DNA of 59,419 nucleotides from Elusimicrobia bacterium RIFOXYA12_FULL_51_18. GTDB taxonomy: Bacteria; Elusimicrobiota; Elusimicrobia; Elusimicrobiales; UBA9959. Numbering within the stretch: position 1 is the stretch's first letter; each line of letters starts with the position of its first letter. The DNA is taken from positions 1 through 59,419 of the forward strand of contig MGVA01000051.1 of the NCBI GenBank assembly GCA_001800245.1, given 5' to 3'. A program made the translations under genes and the position numbers. Shown piece by piece: positions 8,024 through 16,848 of the stretch. The notes beneath the pieces are model-generated. The model saw only the letters and a list, made by a program, of their open reading frames with translations. It did not search any database and was not told the origin of the DNA.

Positions 8024-9067
8024 TTAATTGATCCTGCCGCCTTCGGCGGAACTGAAAAAATGCATATGTTCGTGTTTAAAAGTGAACCATGCGCGGGTTT
8101 GATCCAGCGGCCATTTCAGCGTGGTAGAGGCTCGGAGCGCGGCTCCAGGGACGGAAATAGTCAGCGTCGTAAGCGCACCGGTCGGCTCGCACAGGTCCAC
8201 CGCCCCCTCCACCCAGCCCTGGCGCGCGGTAACGGACACTTCCAGATCTTCCGGACGGATTCCGCAGGTAAAATCTTCCAGGCTGGGTTCCGTGCCGGTT
8301 AAAGCGTAGCCCATTGTCTGCATTTCTTTTTTCGTCAAAATGTTCATTTGCGGGGTTCCGATAAAGGTGGCGACAAAAATATTGGCCGGTTTTTCGTATA
8401 TCTCATTTGGAGTGCCGATCTGCTGGATCTTACCATCCTGCAGGATCACTATTTTATCGGACATAGTCATGGCTTCTATTTGGTCGTGGGTGACATAGAT
8501 GACCGTGCCTTTAACTTTCTTAAAGAGCATTCTGAGTTCGCCCCTGGTTTTATCCCTCAGTTTTGCGTCCAGGTTGCTGAGCGGTTCATCAAGCAGGAAC
8601 ACCTTGGGGTTGCGGACCAGCGCGCGGGCCAGCGCGACCCGCTGCCGTTGTCCGCCGCTAAGGGCTCTGGGCTTGCGCGCCAGCAGCGCGTCAAGACCGA
8701 GCATTTCGGTGGTGGCTTTCACGCGGGCCGCGATCTCGGTCTTCTCTATTTTTCTCAGCCTGAGTCCGAGTGAAATATTATCTTCCACCGAAAAATGCGG
8801 ATACAAAGCGTAATTCTGGAACACGAAAGCCATATCTCTGTCGCGCGGAGCGACCCGGCTCATATCGCTCTCGCCTATTATCAGACTGCCCGATGTCTGC
8901 TCCTCCAACCCGGCTATTATTCTGAGCAGGGTTGTTTTCCCGCAGCCGGAAGGGCCAAGCAGCGAAACAAATTCCGTGTCTTTGACTGTAAATGAAATAT
9001 CGCTTAAAACCGGGTGCGCGGCTCCTTCAAAAATCTTGGAAATATTGGTCAATTCCACTTCAGCCAT
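8024..9067 (-). CDS. carbohydrate ABC transporter ATPase (MalK/UgpC type)
   Basis: A 347-residue cytoplasmic ATPase of the CUT1 sugar importer class, last gene of the saccharide operon. Walker A GPSGCGKTT at residues 38-46, Q-loop FQNYALYP, signature LSGGQ (136-140), Walker B VFLLDE (156-161) and the H-loop His in YVTHDQ (about 194) are complete. The C-terminal part (about 235-347) is the regulatory OB/TOBE domain typical of MalK-like subunits. An AGGAGGCTG-type site precedes the ATG. ATPases of this class are sometimes shared by several importers, but its position 12 bp after the glycosidase gene argues that it serves the permease pair encoded upstream. Confidence 0.95.
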   Translation of the reverse strand: MAEVELTNISKIFEGAAHPVLSDISFTVKDTEFVSLLGPSGCGKTTLLRIIAGLEEQTSGSLIIGESDMSRVAPRDRDMAFVFQNYALYPHFSVEDNISLGLRLRKIEKTEIAARVKATTEMLGLDALLARKPRALSGGQRQRVALARALVRNPKVFLLDEPLSNLDAKLRDKTRGELRMLFKKVKGTVIYVTHDQIEAMTMSDKIVILQDGKIQQIGTPNEIYEKPANIFVATFIGTPQMNILTKKEMQTMGYALTGTEPSLEDFTCGIRPEDLEVSVTARQGWVEGAVDLCEPTGALTTLTISVPGAALRASTTLKWPLDQTRAWFTFKHEHMHFFSSAEGGRIN

Positions 9068-9079
9068 AAAACAGCCTCC

Positions 9080-11452
9080 TCAGTAATAAATCGTCAGTTT
9101 TCCACCAGTGTATCCCGGCTTGTGCCGTATTTCAATCATCATACCCTCGTCCCGCCTGAGCACGGAGGCTTCGGCCTCCTCCACCGCGGCTGAGGAAACA
9201 CAGACACCCGTAAGACATATCGTATCCGTTTGCGCCGACGCCGTATTATAGCTGATCTCAAGACCACGGCTCATACGGTTAATTGAAGTGATTTCGCAGG
9301 TGGCGTAGCGGATCATGCCGCCGCCTTCCAACTTATAGTGCAGGGGAACTATAACGGCGGACCTATTGCGCATGAGCAGCGGGAATTCTATTTTATCGCC
9401 GTTAAAATCCGCGGCGATCCGGCCCGCGGTCTCATCGTCATGGTAGTTCGCGATAAACAGGAACCCGGCTTCCGCGCCCCGGCGCAGCATTGTGACCAGT
9501 TCATACCCCCCGGTTTCAACACTTTTACGCACGCCGAGCTCCCGGCAGACCGCGTCGAAAGCAGGCTTGAAATAATCGAATTTATCGGAGAAGTGGAACC
9601 CCAAAAGGCACAGCGAACCTTTGCCTGTCCGGCGCACTATCCCGCACGGCTTATTTTTATAAACGGCTATCACTTTGTCGCCCGGCAACAAGTTGCCGAA
9701 GATGTTTATATCCTGGTTGTGGAGGTAGGTTTCCTTGCCGAAGAACTTTATAGTGCGGATCTTGCCGGCTTTCTCCGCCTTCAAACCGAGGGAGTCGAGG
9801 AACGGCGAACACGGCTTCCAATTCTCATCCATCAGGAGGGTCTCACCGCAAAAAAGCAGTTTCCCCCCGTTGTTCACATAGGCAAAAAGCTTCCGCTGGG
9901 AAGCCGCATCCATAAACATTGTCGAGAAAAACGCCAGCGCCGGGGCCTTTATAGCCGGGGTCTTTTTTATGTCAACCAGGCCGGTTTGATACCCGGAAAG
10001 ATATGACTGCCGGGCGAGGCCGTCGAAAAAGAACTCGTTTCGCAACGCGAAAATCCTGTCGGCCATGGGACCGTCAAGGTACTCGGTATTGTAATAATCG
10101 TTGTAAAATCCAAGATCCAGGTCGGCCGCCGTCGCCATCTCCGCGGCGCAAGCGCCTATTCCGTTTATAAACTCCCCGAACCGGGAGAGGCTTTTAAAAT
10201 GGCTGCGCAGCCGCCCGTCGGAAGCCACCGGAGCCTGCCACTCATGGTATTGGCCGAACTGGCCTACCCCGCCCTCGTTGGTCCCTCCGGCGAACATGTA
10301 GCAGTTTACGCCATTAACCCCGTTCATAAAAGTGGTTTTCAGGTTAAGCTCCACGTCGGCGGGATAAAGCCTGGGTTTGTCGCTTAAGACGCCGGTCTGG
10401 AGTTCGGCGCAGATCACGGGCGACCCCTCCGGCGTTATGCTCTTTACCACGGCGGAGGTGATGGCTATGTCATGAAAATTCTCGTAATCCAGGCGGCGCA
10501 TCTGGTAGGCGCCACCGAAAATGACCCCTGGAACTTTTTCGGCGAACTTACCGAATTTTATCGTGGTGGTGGGCGAATATATTCCGCGGCCCCGCAGGTC
10601 ATAATCATAAAACTGCGGTATATTAGCCAGCACAGGAGTGCGGACGCCCATTTTTTTTACCATGGAATGGAGTTTCTCAAAATAAACGGCGTAATATTCC
10701 TTATAGTAATCTCCCCAGTCCAGCATACAATGTAGATTTCCTTCCTCCAGTTTATTGGCGGGCTGCTTGATCCCGGAAAAATCCTTATAAGACGACTTAT
10801 ACGCTGAATTAAGCTTGCCTATGCCGCCGTATCTTTTTTTAAGGAAGTCCCGGTACATGCGGTCTGAATATACGGCGTAGTCGCCTATCTTGCCGAGCCA
10901 GTTTATCATTCCTATCTCATTGCAAAGCTGGAAGAATATGATATTGCCTGCGGGATACTGTGATGAGGTAAGCATGGGAACCAGTTTTTCATACCACGCC
11001 CGCACCTTGGCTAGGAATTTAGGGCTGTTATACGCGGGCGGAGACTGGTGGTGTATGGTCTTCCCCTCGTTAGAGGCAAGGAAAACATCCGGGTATGTTT
11101 CGGAAAGCCAGTCGGGCAGCCCCTCGTTCATCATCTCGCCGTTCGAAACCGGGCCGATGCGCGGCACAAAGAAAAGACCGCTTTCAGAGACCAGGCTTAA
11201 AAATTTTTCAAGATTCCTGCGGGGGTGTGTTTTCCCGTTAAAATCAAACACCCCTTCCTTCACTTCGTGCCAGCGCCAGGGGATGTAGGAAGCCACGGTA
11301 TTAAGGCCGGCTTCCCTGGCCCTTGCCAACCGGTCAGGCCAGTCTTTGGGATCGGACCTGAAGTAGTGGAATTCACCCGAATATATGAAAACCGGTTTGC
11401 CGTCCAGAATAAAATTCCCGCCGCGCATTTCGGGTATGGTTAAGGGTTTCAC
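9080..11452 (-). CDS. GH35-like glycosidase (beta-galactosidase family)
   Basis: A 790-residue glycoside hydrolase without a signal peptide, so probably cytoplasmic. The N-terminal barrel opens with the GH35 pattern (FILDGKPVFIYSGEFHYFR, WPDRLARAREAGLNTVASY). The acid/base region reads FFQLCNEIG (Glu about 179) and the nucleophile region PVICAELQTG (Glu about 350). Both are shifted from the textbook QIENEYG and TEFW(x)GW, so the branch is divergent and specificity is open. A Rossmann/beta-galactosidase trimerisation-like segment (ALAFFSTMFMDAASQRKLFAYVNNGGKLLFCGE) and a beta domain follow. The start overlaps the stop of the GH94 gene by 4 nt, so translation is coupled. It probably trims the imported oligosaccharide next to the phosphorylase. 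Confidence 0.85.
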   Translation of the reverse strand: MKPLTIPEMRGGNFILDGKPVFIYSGEFHYFRSDPKDWPDRLARAREAGLNTVASYIPWRWHEVKEGVFDFNGKTHPRRNLEKFLSLVSESGLFFVPRIGPVSNGEMMNEGLPDWLSETYPDVFLASNEGKTIHHQSPPAYNSPKFLAKVRAWYEKLVPMLTSSQYPAGNIIFFQLCNEIGMINWLGKIGDYAVYSDRMYRDFLKKRYGGIGKLNSAYKSSYKDFSGIKQPANKLEEGNLHCMLDWGDYYKEYYAVYFEKLHSMVKKMGVRTPVLANIPQFYDYDLRGRGIYSPTTTIKFGKFAEKVPGVIFGGAYQMRRLDYENFHDIAITSAVVKSITPEGSPVICAELQTGVLSDKPRLYPADVELNLKTTFMNGVNGVNCYMFAGGTNEGGVGQFGQYHEWQAPVASDGRLRSHFKSLSRFGEFINGIGACAAEMATAADLDLGFYNDYYNTEYLDGPMADRIFALRNEFFFDGLARQSYLSGYQTGLVDIKKTPAIKAPALAFFSTMFMDAASQRKLFAYVNNGGKLLFCGETLLMDENWKPCSPFLDSLGLKAEKAGKIRTIKFFGKETYLHNQDINIFGNLLPGDKVIAVYKNKPCGIVRRTGKGSLCLLGFHFSDKFDYFKPAFDAVCRELGVRKSVETGGYELVTMLRRGAEAGFLFIANYHDDETAGRIAADFNGDKIEFPLLMRNRSAVIVPLHYKLEGGGMIRYATCEITSINRMSRGLEISYNTASAQTDTICLTGVCVSSAAVEEAEASVLRRDEGMMIEIRHKPGYTGGKLTIYY

Positions 11453-13758
11453 AGTGTCTCCGTTTTGATCTTGTACTTTTCAGTCACTAAGCCCGCCGGC
11501 TTGCTCACGGTTATGAGTGTTTTCCGTCCGTGGACAAGCCGTTCCATGGTAAATCCGTTCCAGTGCGCGGGCAGTTTTGGGTCAACTACCAACTCGCCGT
11601 TTTCGACGCGCACTCCCAGCAGCCGTTCTGTTATGCATTTAAACAGCCAGGCGGAGGAGCCGCTGTACCAGGTCCACGCGCCCTTACCTTCGTTAATTGA
11701 TTCAGGACCTTCTATATTGCCGGGGGTGACATAAGGCTCGCCTTTGTAGTTGTCGGGATCTTTCATGGACAGCAGGGGCGGGCACAGCCGGGCCACGGTT
11801 TCGTAAACTTTTTCAGTATTACCGGCCAAAGCCTGCGCCCAGATGGCCCAGGTGGCCGCGTGGGTATAAACACCGCCGTTCTCCCTGATGCCGGGCGCGT
11901 AGCGGGTCAGATAACCGATATTTTTATCAACTACCGAATAGGCCGGCGTAAATAACAGCACGCCGTAATCGCGGTAAAGCCGGTCTTCGGTTACGGCAAG
12001 CAGCTTTTTAGCCTGCCGGCCCTCCACCACCCCGCTTATAACCGCCCAGGTCTGGGGGTTGAGATGTATCTTCCCCTGTTTGCAGGAGTTGACGCCCAGT
12101 ATCTCCCCGCTGTCTTTTGTGGCGAGCATGAACCATTTTCCGTCGAAAGCGTATTTCATCAGCGCTTTCTTAAGCTTCCGGGATTCAAGCTGGTAGTGTG
12201 CGGCCCGCTTATTGTCTTTATCCGTCCTGGCGCAAATTTCCGCGAAAGAATTAAGCACGTGCACAAAGAACTGCGCCAGCCAGACGGATTCGCCCTTCCA
12301 CTTTACCCCTACGCCGTTCAAGCCGTCGTTCCAGTCTCCTTCGCCCATAAGCGTAAGCCCGCGCGGACTCAGGCGCTTTAATACTCTTTCTATGGCGGCC
12401 AGGCAGTGCTCATAGATAGTCCCGCTGCCGCCGTCGTAGTAAGGGACTCTTTCTTTAAGGATGCCGTGATCCGCCGTCTCGTGCAGGTAATTGGCCACTA
12501 CGAACGGAAGCCACAGCAGATCGTCGGAGATATCGGTGAACCGCCCTTCCTCCGATATCGGGTGCCACCAGTGGTGCACGGTACCGTCTTTTTTCTGGTG
12601 AGCCGAATGCATTTTTATCTGGGCTTTGGTCTTGGCCGGATCGAGTGCCAGATAAATCTGGCTGTCCTGCAGTTGGTCCCTGAAGCCGAACGCGCCGCCG
12701 CACTGGTAGTAGGCGGTCCTGCCAAGCATCCGGCAGGAAATCGTTTGATACTTCAGCCAGTAATTTATCAACGCATCCACTGCGGGTTCGGGCGTCTTGA
12801 CCTTAAATCTATTGCACAACTCAAGCCAGTGGCTTTTGGTTTCTTCCAGCAGCGCCTTCGGCTTCCGCAAAGCTTTCATGTATGCGGGGTAGTCTTTGCT
12901 GAAAGTGTCTTTTTTCAGCGCGCCCAACATGAAATTAATTTCTTTGGAGGCGCCGGCGGAAAGCTTAAGATCGAATTTCATGGCGACCACCGGTTCAAAC
13001 CCCATGCCGGTGCGCCCGGACAGCGGGCCGCCCTCTTTTAATATCCTCGCATCATGCCAGGAGTTATACGCGCCGAAGATATTCTCTTTGTCGCAGGTGA
13101 ATGAGGAAGGCTTTGCGCTGGACGCGAAAACGCAGGTGAACGGCCACCCCTTGTTCCAGCCGGCGTCGCCCGGAAGCGGCGCGGTCCAGAGATTGGAGTC
13201 GGCCAGCACGGCGTTGTGCTTTTTGTCAAAGCTCGTCTTTACAAAGAGATTATGGAATTCCCTGTGCCAGTCGGGAAAAACCCCCAGAAGCAGCTCAAGA
13301 TAGCTATGCAGCGAAATATTCCGCTTTTTGCCGGAAACATTTTTCAGTTTGAGCGTCCAGACCTCGCAATCCATGCCCTGCGGGACGAAGATGGTCCATT
13401 GCGCTTCTATGCCAAAGGCTTGGGTCTTGAAAACCGTATAACCCATGCCATGAACGCAGTTGTATTTCCGAAAGGCCGGCTTGAGCGGCTGCGGAGTTAT
13501 CGACCAGGAACGCCCGGTGTCATTGTCACGCAGCAGCAGGAATTTTCCGCAATGGTCGCCCACAGTGTCCTGTTGCCAGCGGGTTATCCGGTTAAGCATG
13601 GAATGCTCAAGCCATGAGTACCCGCCGCCGGCCTGGGAAACGGTCACGCCCCACCGGCCGTTGGAGATCACATTTATCCAAGGCCTGGGGGTACGCCAAT
13701 CGGTAATAGTGTAGGAAGCCCCGCCGTCTGAAAAATAACCGTATTTGTTTTTAAGCAT
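11449..13758 (-). CDS. GH94 family glycoside phosphorylase (cellobiose phosphorylase-like)
   Basis: A 769-residue cytoplasmic enzyme that would split a beta-glucoside with inorganic phosphate to glucose-1-phosphate plus a shortened sugar. The GH94 N-terminal beta-sandwich (GYFSDGGASYTITDWRTPRPWINV, QAGGGYSWLEHSMLNRITRWQ), helical linker and (alpha/alpha)6 barrel are visible. The catalytic motif GEGDWNDGLNGVG holds the general acid, most likely Asp 478. GGGYSW...LNRLT-type wording resembles GH94 domains of cyclic beta-1,2-glucan synthases and 1,2-beta-oligoglucan phosphorylases, while the length fits cellobiose or chitobiose phosphorylase; the linkage specificity is therefore unsettled. Cytoplasmic location plus the importer suggest energy-saving phosphorolysis of imported oligosaccharides. 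Confidence 0.9.
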   Translation of the reverse strand: MLKNKYGYFSDGGASYTITDWRTPRPWINVISNGRWGVTVSQAGGGYSWLEHSMLNRITRWQQDTVGDHCGKFLLLRDNDTGRSWSITPQPLKPAFRKYNCVHGMGYTVFKTQAFGIEAQWTIFVPQGMDCEVWTLKLKNVSGKKRNISLHSYLELLLGVFPDWHREFHNLFVKTSFDKKHNAVLADSNLWTAPLPGDAGWNKGWPFTCVFASSAKPSSFTCDKENIFGAYNSWHDARILKEGGPLSGRTGMGFEPVVAMKFDLKLSAGASKEINFMLGALKKDTFSKDYPAYMKALRKPKALLEETKSHWLELCNRFKVKTPEPAVDALINYWLKYQTISCRMLGRTAYYQCGGAFGFRDQLQDSQIYLALDPAKTKAQIKMHSAHQKKDGTVHHWWHPISEEGRFTDISDDLLWLPFVVANYLHETADHGILKERVPYYDGGSGTIYEHCLAAIERVLKRLSPRGLTLMGEGDWNDGLNGVGVKWKGESVWLAQFFVHVLNSFAEICARTDKDNKRAAHYQLESRKLKKALMKYAFDGKWFMLATKDSGEILGVNSCKQGKIHLNPQTWAVISGVVEGRQAKKLLAVTEDRLYRDYGVLLFTPAYSVVDKNIGYLTRYAPGIRENGGVYTHAATWAIWAQALAGNTEKVYETVARLCPPLLSMKDPDNYKGEPYVTPGNIEGPESINEGKGAWTWYSGSSAWLFKCITERLLGVRVENGELVVDPKLPAHWNGFTMERLVHGRKTLITVSKPAGLVTEKYKIKTETL

Positions 13759-13780
13759 TTATAATTTCTCCGCTAATATT

Positions 13781-14623
13781 TCAGCCTTTTACCGCACCGG
13801 CGGCTATGCCCTTTATATAATGTTTTTGCGCCATCAGGAAGATCAGAACAGCCGGCAGCACCACAACCACGGCGCCGGCCATAAGCAAGCCCCAGTCAGT
13901 GTTATACTGGCCGTTTATGCTGGCCAAAGCCACGGGGAGGGTGTATTTATCCTCCCGCAGCATGATTATCAGCGGCCACAGAAAATCGTTCCACGCGCCT
14001 ATAAAGCTGAACACCGTCAGCGTGGCGATTATCGGCCTGCACAACGGCAGCATTATACGCCAGAAAATGGCGAATTCAGAGAAGCCGTCTATGCGCGCCG
14101 CCTCAAGTATCTCTTCCGGAATCTCCATCATGAACTGGCGTATCATAAATATCGCGAAGACCGCGGCCGAGCCGGGCAGGACCAGCCCGGCGTAAGAATT
14201 GAGCAGGCCTAATGACTTCAATATAAGGAATACCGGCAGCATGGTGACCTGTCCCGGAACCATCATGGTGACCAGCAGCAGAGCGAATAATTTCTCCCGA
14301 CCGGGGAACCTGAGCTTGGCGAAGGCGTAAGCCGCCATGGCGTTGAATAACACTGAAAGCGCCGTGATGCTTACCGCATAAATGACGCTATTGCACAGAT
14401 GCAGCCACATGTTAACCGCGGCAAAGAGATTTTTATATCCGTTCAAAGTCCAAAGCTGCGGCAGAATGGTGGGCTGCTTGGTGAAAATTTCCCCCGGACT
14501 CTTGAACGAGGTTGACAACATCCACACGAACGGAAAGAGCGTTATAATAACGGATACCACCATGAAAACGTAAAAAGCGGTTTTATAAGCGGTAGAACGC
14601 CGGTCCGATTTTGTGGTTGCCAT
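13781..14623 (-). CDS. carbohydrate ABC transporter permease (MalG type)
   Basis: A 280-residue inner-membrane permease of the CUT1 class with six membrane segments. The cytoplasmic EAA loop reads EAARIDGFSEFAIFWRIMLP, which docks to the ATPase. The N-terminal segment FYVFMVVSVIITLFPFVWMLSTSFKSPGEIF is characteristic of MalG-like subunits. Its ATG overlaps the stop codon of the preceding binding-protein/permease fusion by one base (TAATG), and the GH94 gene follows after 22 bp. It is expected to pair with the permease half of the fusion protein. Confidence 0.94.
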   Translation of the reverse strand: MATTKSDRRSTAYKTAFYVFMVVSVIITLFPFVWMLSTSFKSPGEIFTKQPTILPQLWTLNGYKNLFAAVNMWLHLCNSVIYAVSITALSVLFNAMAAYAFAKLRFPGREKLFALLLVTMMVPGQVTMLPVFLILKSLGLLNSYAGLVLPGSAAVFAIFMIRQFMMEIPEEILEAARIDGFSEFAIFWRIMLPLCRPIIATLTVFSFIGAWNDFLWPLIIMLREDKYTLPVALASINGQYNTDWGLLMAGAVVVVLPAVLIFLMAQKHYIKGIAAGAVKG

Positions 14624-16848
14624 TAAAAAGTCCCCTCAAGTTTTTTCTGGACCCGGAATTGCAGGGTGGTGAACGCGAAGATAAGCCCGAAAAGTATATA
14701 TGCCATCGCCGAAGCGTAGCCCAGGTTGTAAAATTTGAAGCCTTGCTGGTACATGTAAAGAACCACCGACATCGTTGAGTTCAGCGGACCGCCTCCGGTC
14801 ATGATATACGGCTCGGCAAAGAACTGCAGGTAGCCTATAGTAGTCATTACTATCACAAAGAACGCAGTATTGCGCAGCATGGGCAGCGTTATGTACCAGA
14901 ATTCCTGCCGGGTGTTGGCCCCGTCCAGGGCGATCGATTCGTAAAGCGAGTCGGGAATGGACTGAAGCGCGGCGACGAATATTATGGTGTTATAACCGAA
15001 TCCCTTCCAGACGGCCATTAGGATCAGCGACGGAAGCGCCAGCCAGCGGTTGGACAGCCAGCTCTGCGCCGGCAGTCCCAGATACCCCAGCGCCAGGTTG
15101 AACAGGCCGAACTCCGGATTATACAGCCAGCGCCAGATTATGGCCACGGCCACCATGGTGGTTATAACCGGGATAAAATACGCCACCCTGAAAAAAGCTT
15201 TGGCCCGCAGTATCCGGGCGTTGAGCGCCAGCGCCATGGCGAGCGAAAGCGCGACGCTGATAGGAACGCCTATAAATGCGAATACAAGGGTATTGCGCAG
15301 TCCCGCCAGAAAAACCGGATCGCCGAATAACCCCGCGTAATTCTCCAAGCCGACAAAGACTATTTTACTCCAGTCGTTCACCCCATACATGTTCCAGTTG
15401 GTCATGCTGGCTATGAAAGAAGCGACTATGGGTATGAAAAGGAAAACCGCAAGTATTAACACGGCGGGCAGCAAAAACAAAAACGCTATCGGCTGGTATT
15501 TACTACGGCGTAAGGCGCGTGGGCCTTTGCGCAGATAAAGCACAACGGCGCTGACGGGAACCAGGAACAACAGCAGCGATAGCGCGATTTTAAACGCCGC
15601 GGACTGCTGTCGTTCCGATTTGGCCAAGATCTTCTCTATCCGGGCGGAAAGTTTTTCTCTGGCGGCCTGCGCGGTGACTCTGCCGAAAACGGCTTCCTCA
15701 ACCGCGTCATTGATGGTGCCGGCTATATTTTCCCATTCCGGCGCCTGGGGCGGCGCCTTGGCCGTGTCCAGCTCTTTTCGGAAAGAGGCCAGCCGCGGAT
15801 TTTCAGAAAGAGCGGGGGCGCTCCAGGCTTTCCGGCTGGCGGGCAGATCTCCGGAAATGTCGTACCATTTCGCCTGCATTTCGGGGTCGGCCATGAATTC
15901 CATAAATTTCCAGGCCAGAGCTTTACGCGGCGAACTTTTAAACATCACAAAATTGCAGCCGCCCATAAAGGACGCGCGTTTTTTCCCGGCAGGAAGCGGA
16001 GCGGTGGCCCAGCGCCCGTTAAGCTGCGGCTTGGAGGTTTCAAGCTGGGAGATCATCCAGGGCCCGGAAATAAACGCGGGGAAGTATCCGGACTCGAACG
16101 CGGTAAGCAGATCCGTATCATTCCCCCCCTCAAGAGGCGCCAGGTTCTCGTCGAAGAACCGCTTAAGATATGCGATCGTTTCTTCAAATCTGCCCGCCGT
16201 GAGCGGAGACCCATTGAGCAGCTCTCCGCCGTTCTGCCAATAGAACATTAAAAAGATCTGCCAGTCATTGGTCGGCAGCGCGAACGCGTAGCCTCCGTCT
16301 TTGGCACGGAGCAGCGCTTTGGAGAACTTGTAAAATCCTTCCCAGTCGGCGGGAAACTTCTTATATCCCGCCCGAGCCGCCAGGTCGGTGCGGTAGAACA
16401 TGACCCGTGTATCCACATACCAGGGCAGCCCGTACCATTCTTCGCGGTAAAGATTGGATTCGCGCGCTCCGGGAAAAAAATCCCCGGTGTCCAGCTTGGA
16501 AGAGTGGAGAAATCCATTCAGCGGCTCGATCGCGTTCATGGCCCTGAATTCCGGCATCCAGGTGGTGCCCATCTGGCTGATGTCCGGCGCCATATCCCCC
16601 ACCACCGCTGTCACCAGCTTCTCATGCGCCCCCGTCCACGGAATAGCCTGCGTGACGATCTTTACGCCCGGATTTCTTTTTTCAAAAATTTCCGCGGCCT
16701 GGCGTATAAGCTTGCCTTCCGCGCCCATGGCCCACACGGTCAGCTGTTCCCGCTCCGCGCATGCCGGCGCGCGGAATATGCAAAGCAGAACACCGATTGC
16801 CAGTATCTTCCCCGCGTAAAATCCGGTATTTTTAAAGATCGTGCTCAC
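14623..16848 (-). CDS. solute-binding protein fused to MalF-type permease
   Basis: A 741-residue fusion of two importer subunits normally made from separate genes. Residues 1-32 are a signal/anchor (YAGKILAIGVLLCIFRAPACA); residues about 33-410 are a complete cluster-1 sugar-binding protein (LTVWAMGAEGKLIRQAAEIF, FMEFMADPEMQAKW). A membrane segment (about 419-439) and a basic loop (RKGPRALRRSKYQ) lead into a full CUT1 permease (about 451-741) with EAA-type loop ESIALDGANTRQEFWYITLP. There is no frameshift or internal stop, so the fusion is a real open frame. Binding protein and translocator would be covalently joined in the periplasm. Fusions are known for osmoprotectant and some amino-acid importers; I do not know of a characterised CUT1 example. 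It overlaps the glucanase gene by 4 nt. Confidence 0.92.
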   Translation of the reverse strand: MSTIFKNTGFYAGKILAIGVLLCIFRAPACAEREQLTVWAMGAEGKLIRQAAEIFEKRNPGVKIVTQAIPWTGAHEKLVTAVVGDMAPDISQMGTTWMPEFRAMNAIEPLNGFLHSSKLDTGDFFPGARESNLYREEWYGLPWYVDTRVMFYRTDLAARAGYKKFPADWEGFYKFSKALLRAKDGGYAFALPTNDWQIFLMFYWQNGGELLNGSPLTAGRFEETIAYLKRFFDENLAPLEGGNDTDLLTAFESGYFPAFISGPWMISQLETSKPQLNGRWATAPLPAGKKRASFMGGCNFVMFKSSPRKALAWKFMEFMADPEMQAKWYDISGDLPASRKAWSAPALSENPRLASFRKELDTAKAPPQAPEWENIAGTINDAVEEAVFGRVTAQAAREKLSARIEKILAKSERQQSAAFKIALSLLLFLVPVSAVVLYLRKGPRALRRSKYQPIAFLFLLPAVLILAVFLFIPIVASFIASMTNWNMYGVNDWSKIVFVGLENYAGLFGDPVFLAGLRNTLVFAFIGVPISVALSLAMALALNARILRAKAFFRVAYFIPVITTMVAVAIIWRWLYNPEFGLFNLALGYLGLPAQSWLSNRWLALPSLILMAVWKGFGYNTIIFVAALQSIPDSLYESIALDGANTRQEFWYITLPMLRNTAFFVIVMTTIGYLQFFAEPYIMTGGGPLNSTMSVVLYMYQQGFKFYNLGYASAMAYILFGLIFAFTTLQFRVQKKLEGTF

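Noticed and set aside
8036-8051. GCCGCC/GGCGG hairpin near the end of the ATPase gene as a terminator
   Set aside because: It lies within the coding sequence before the stop and has no T-run.
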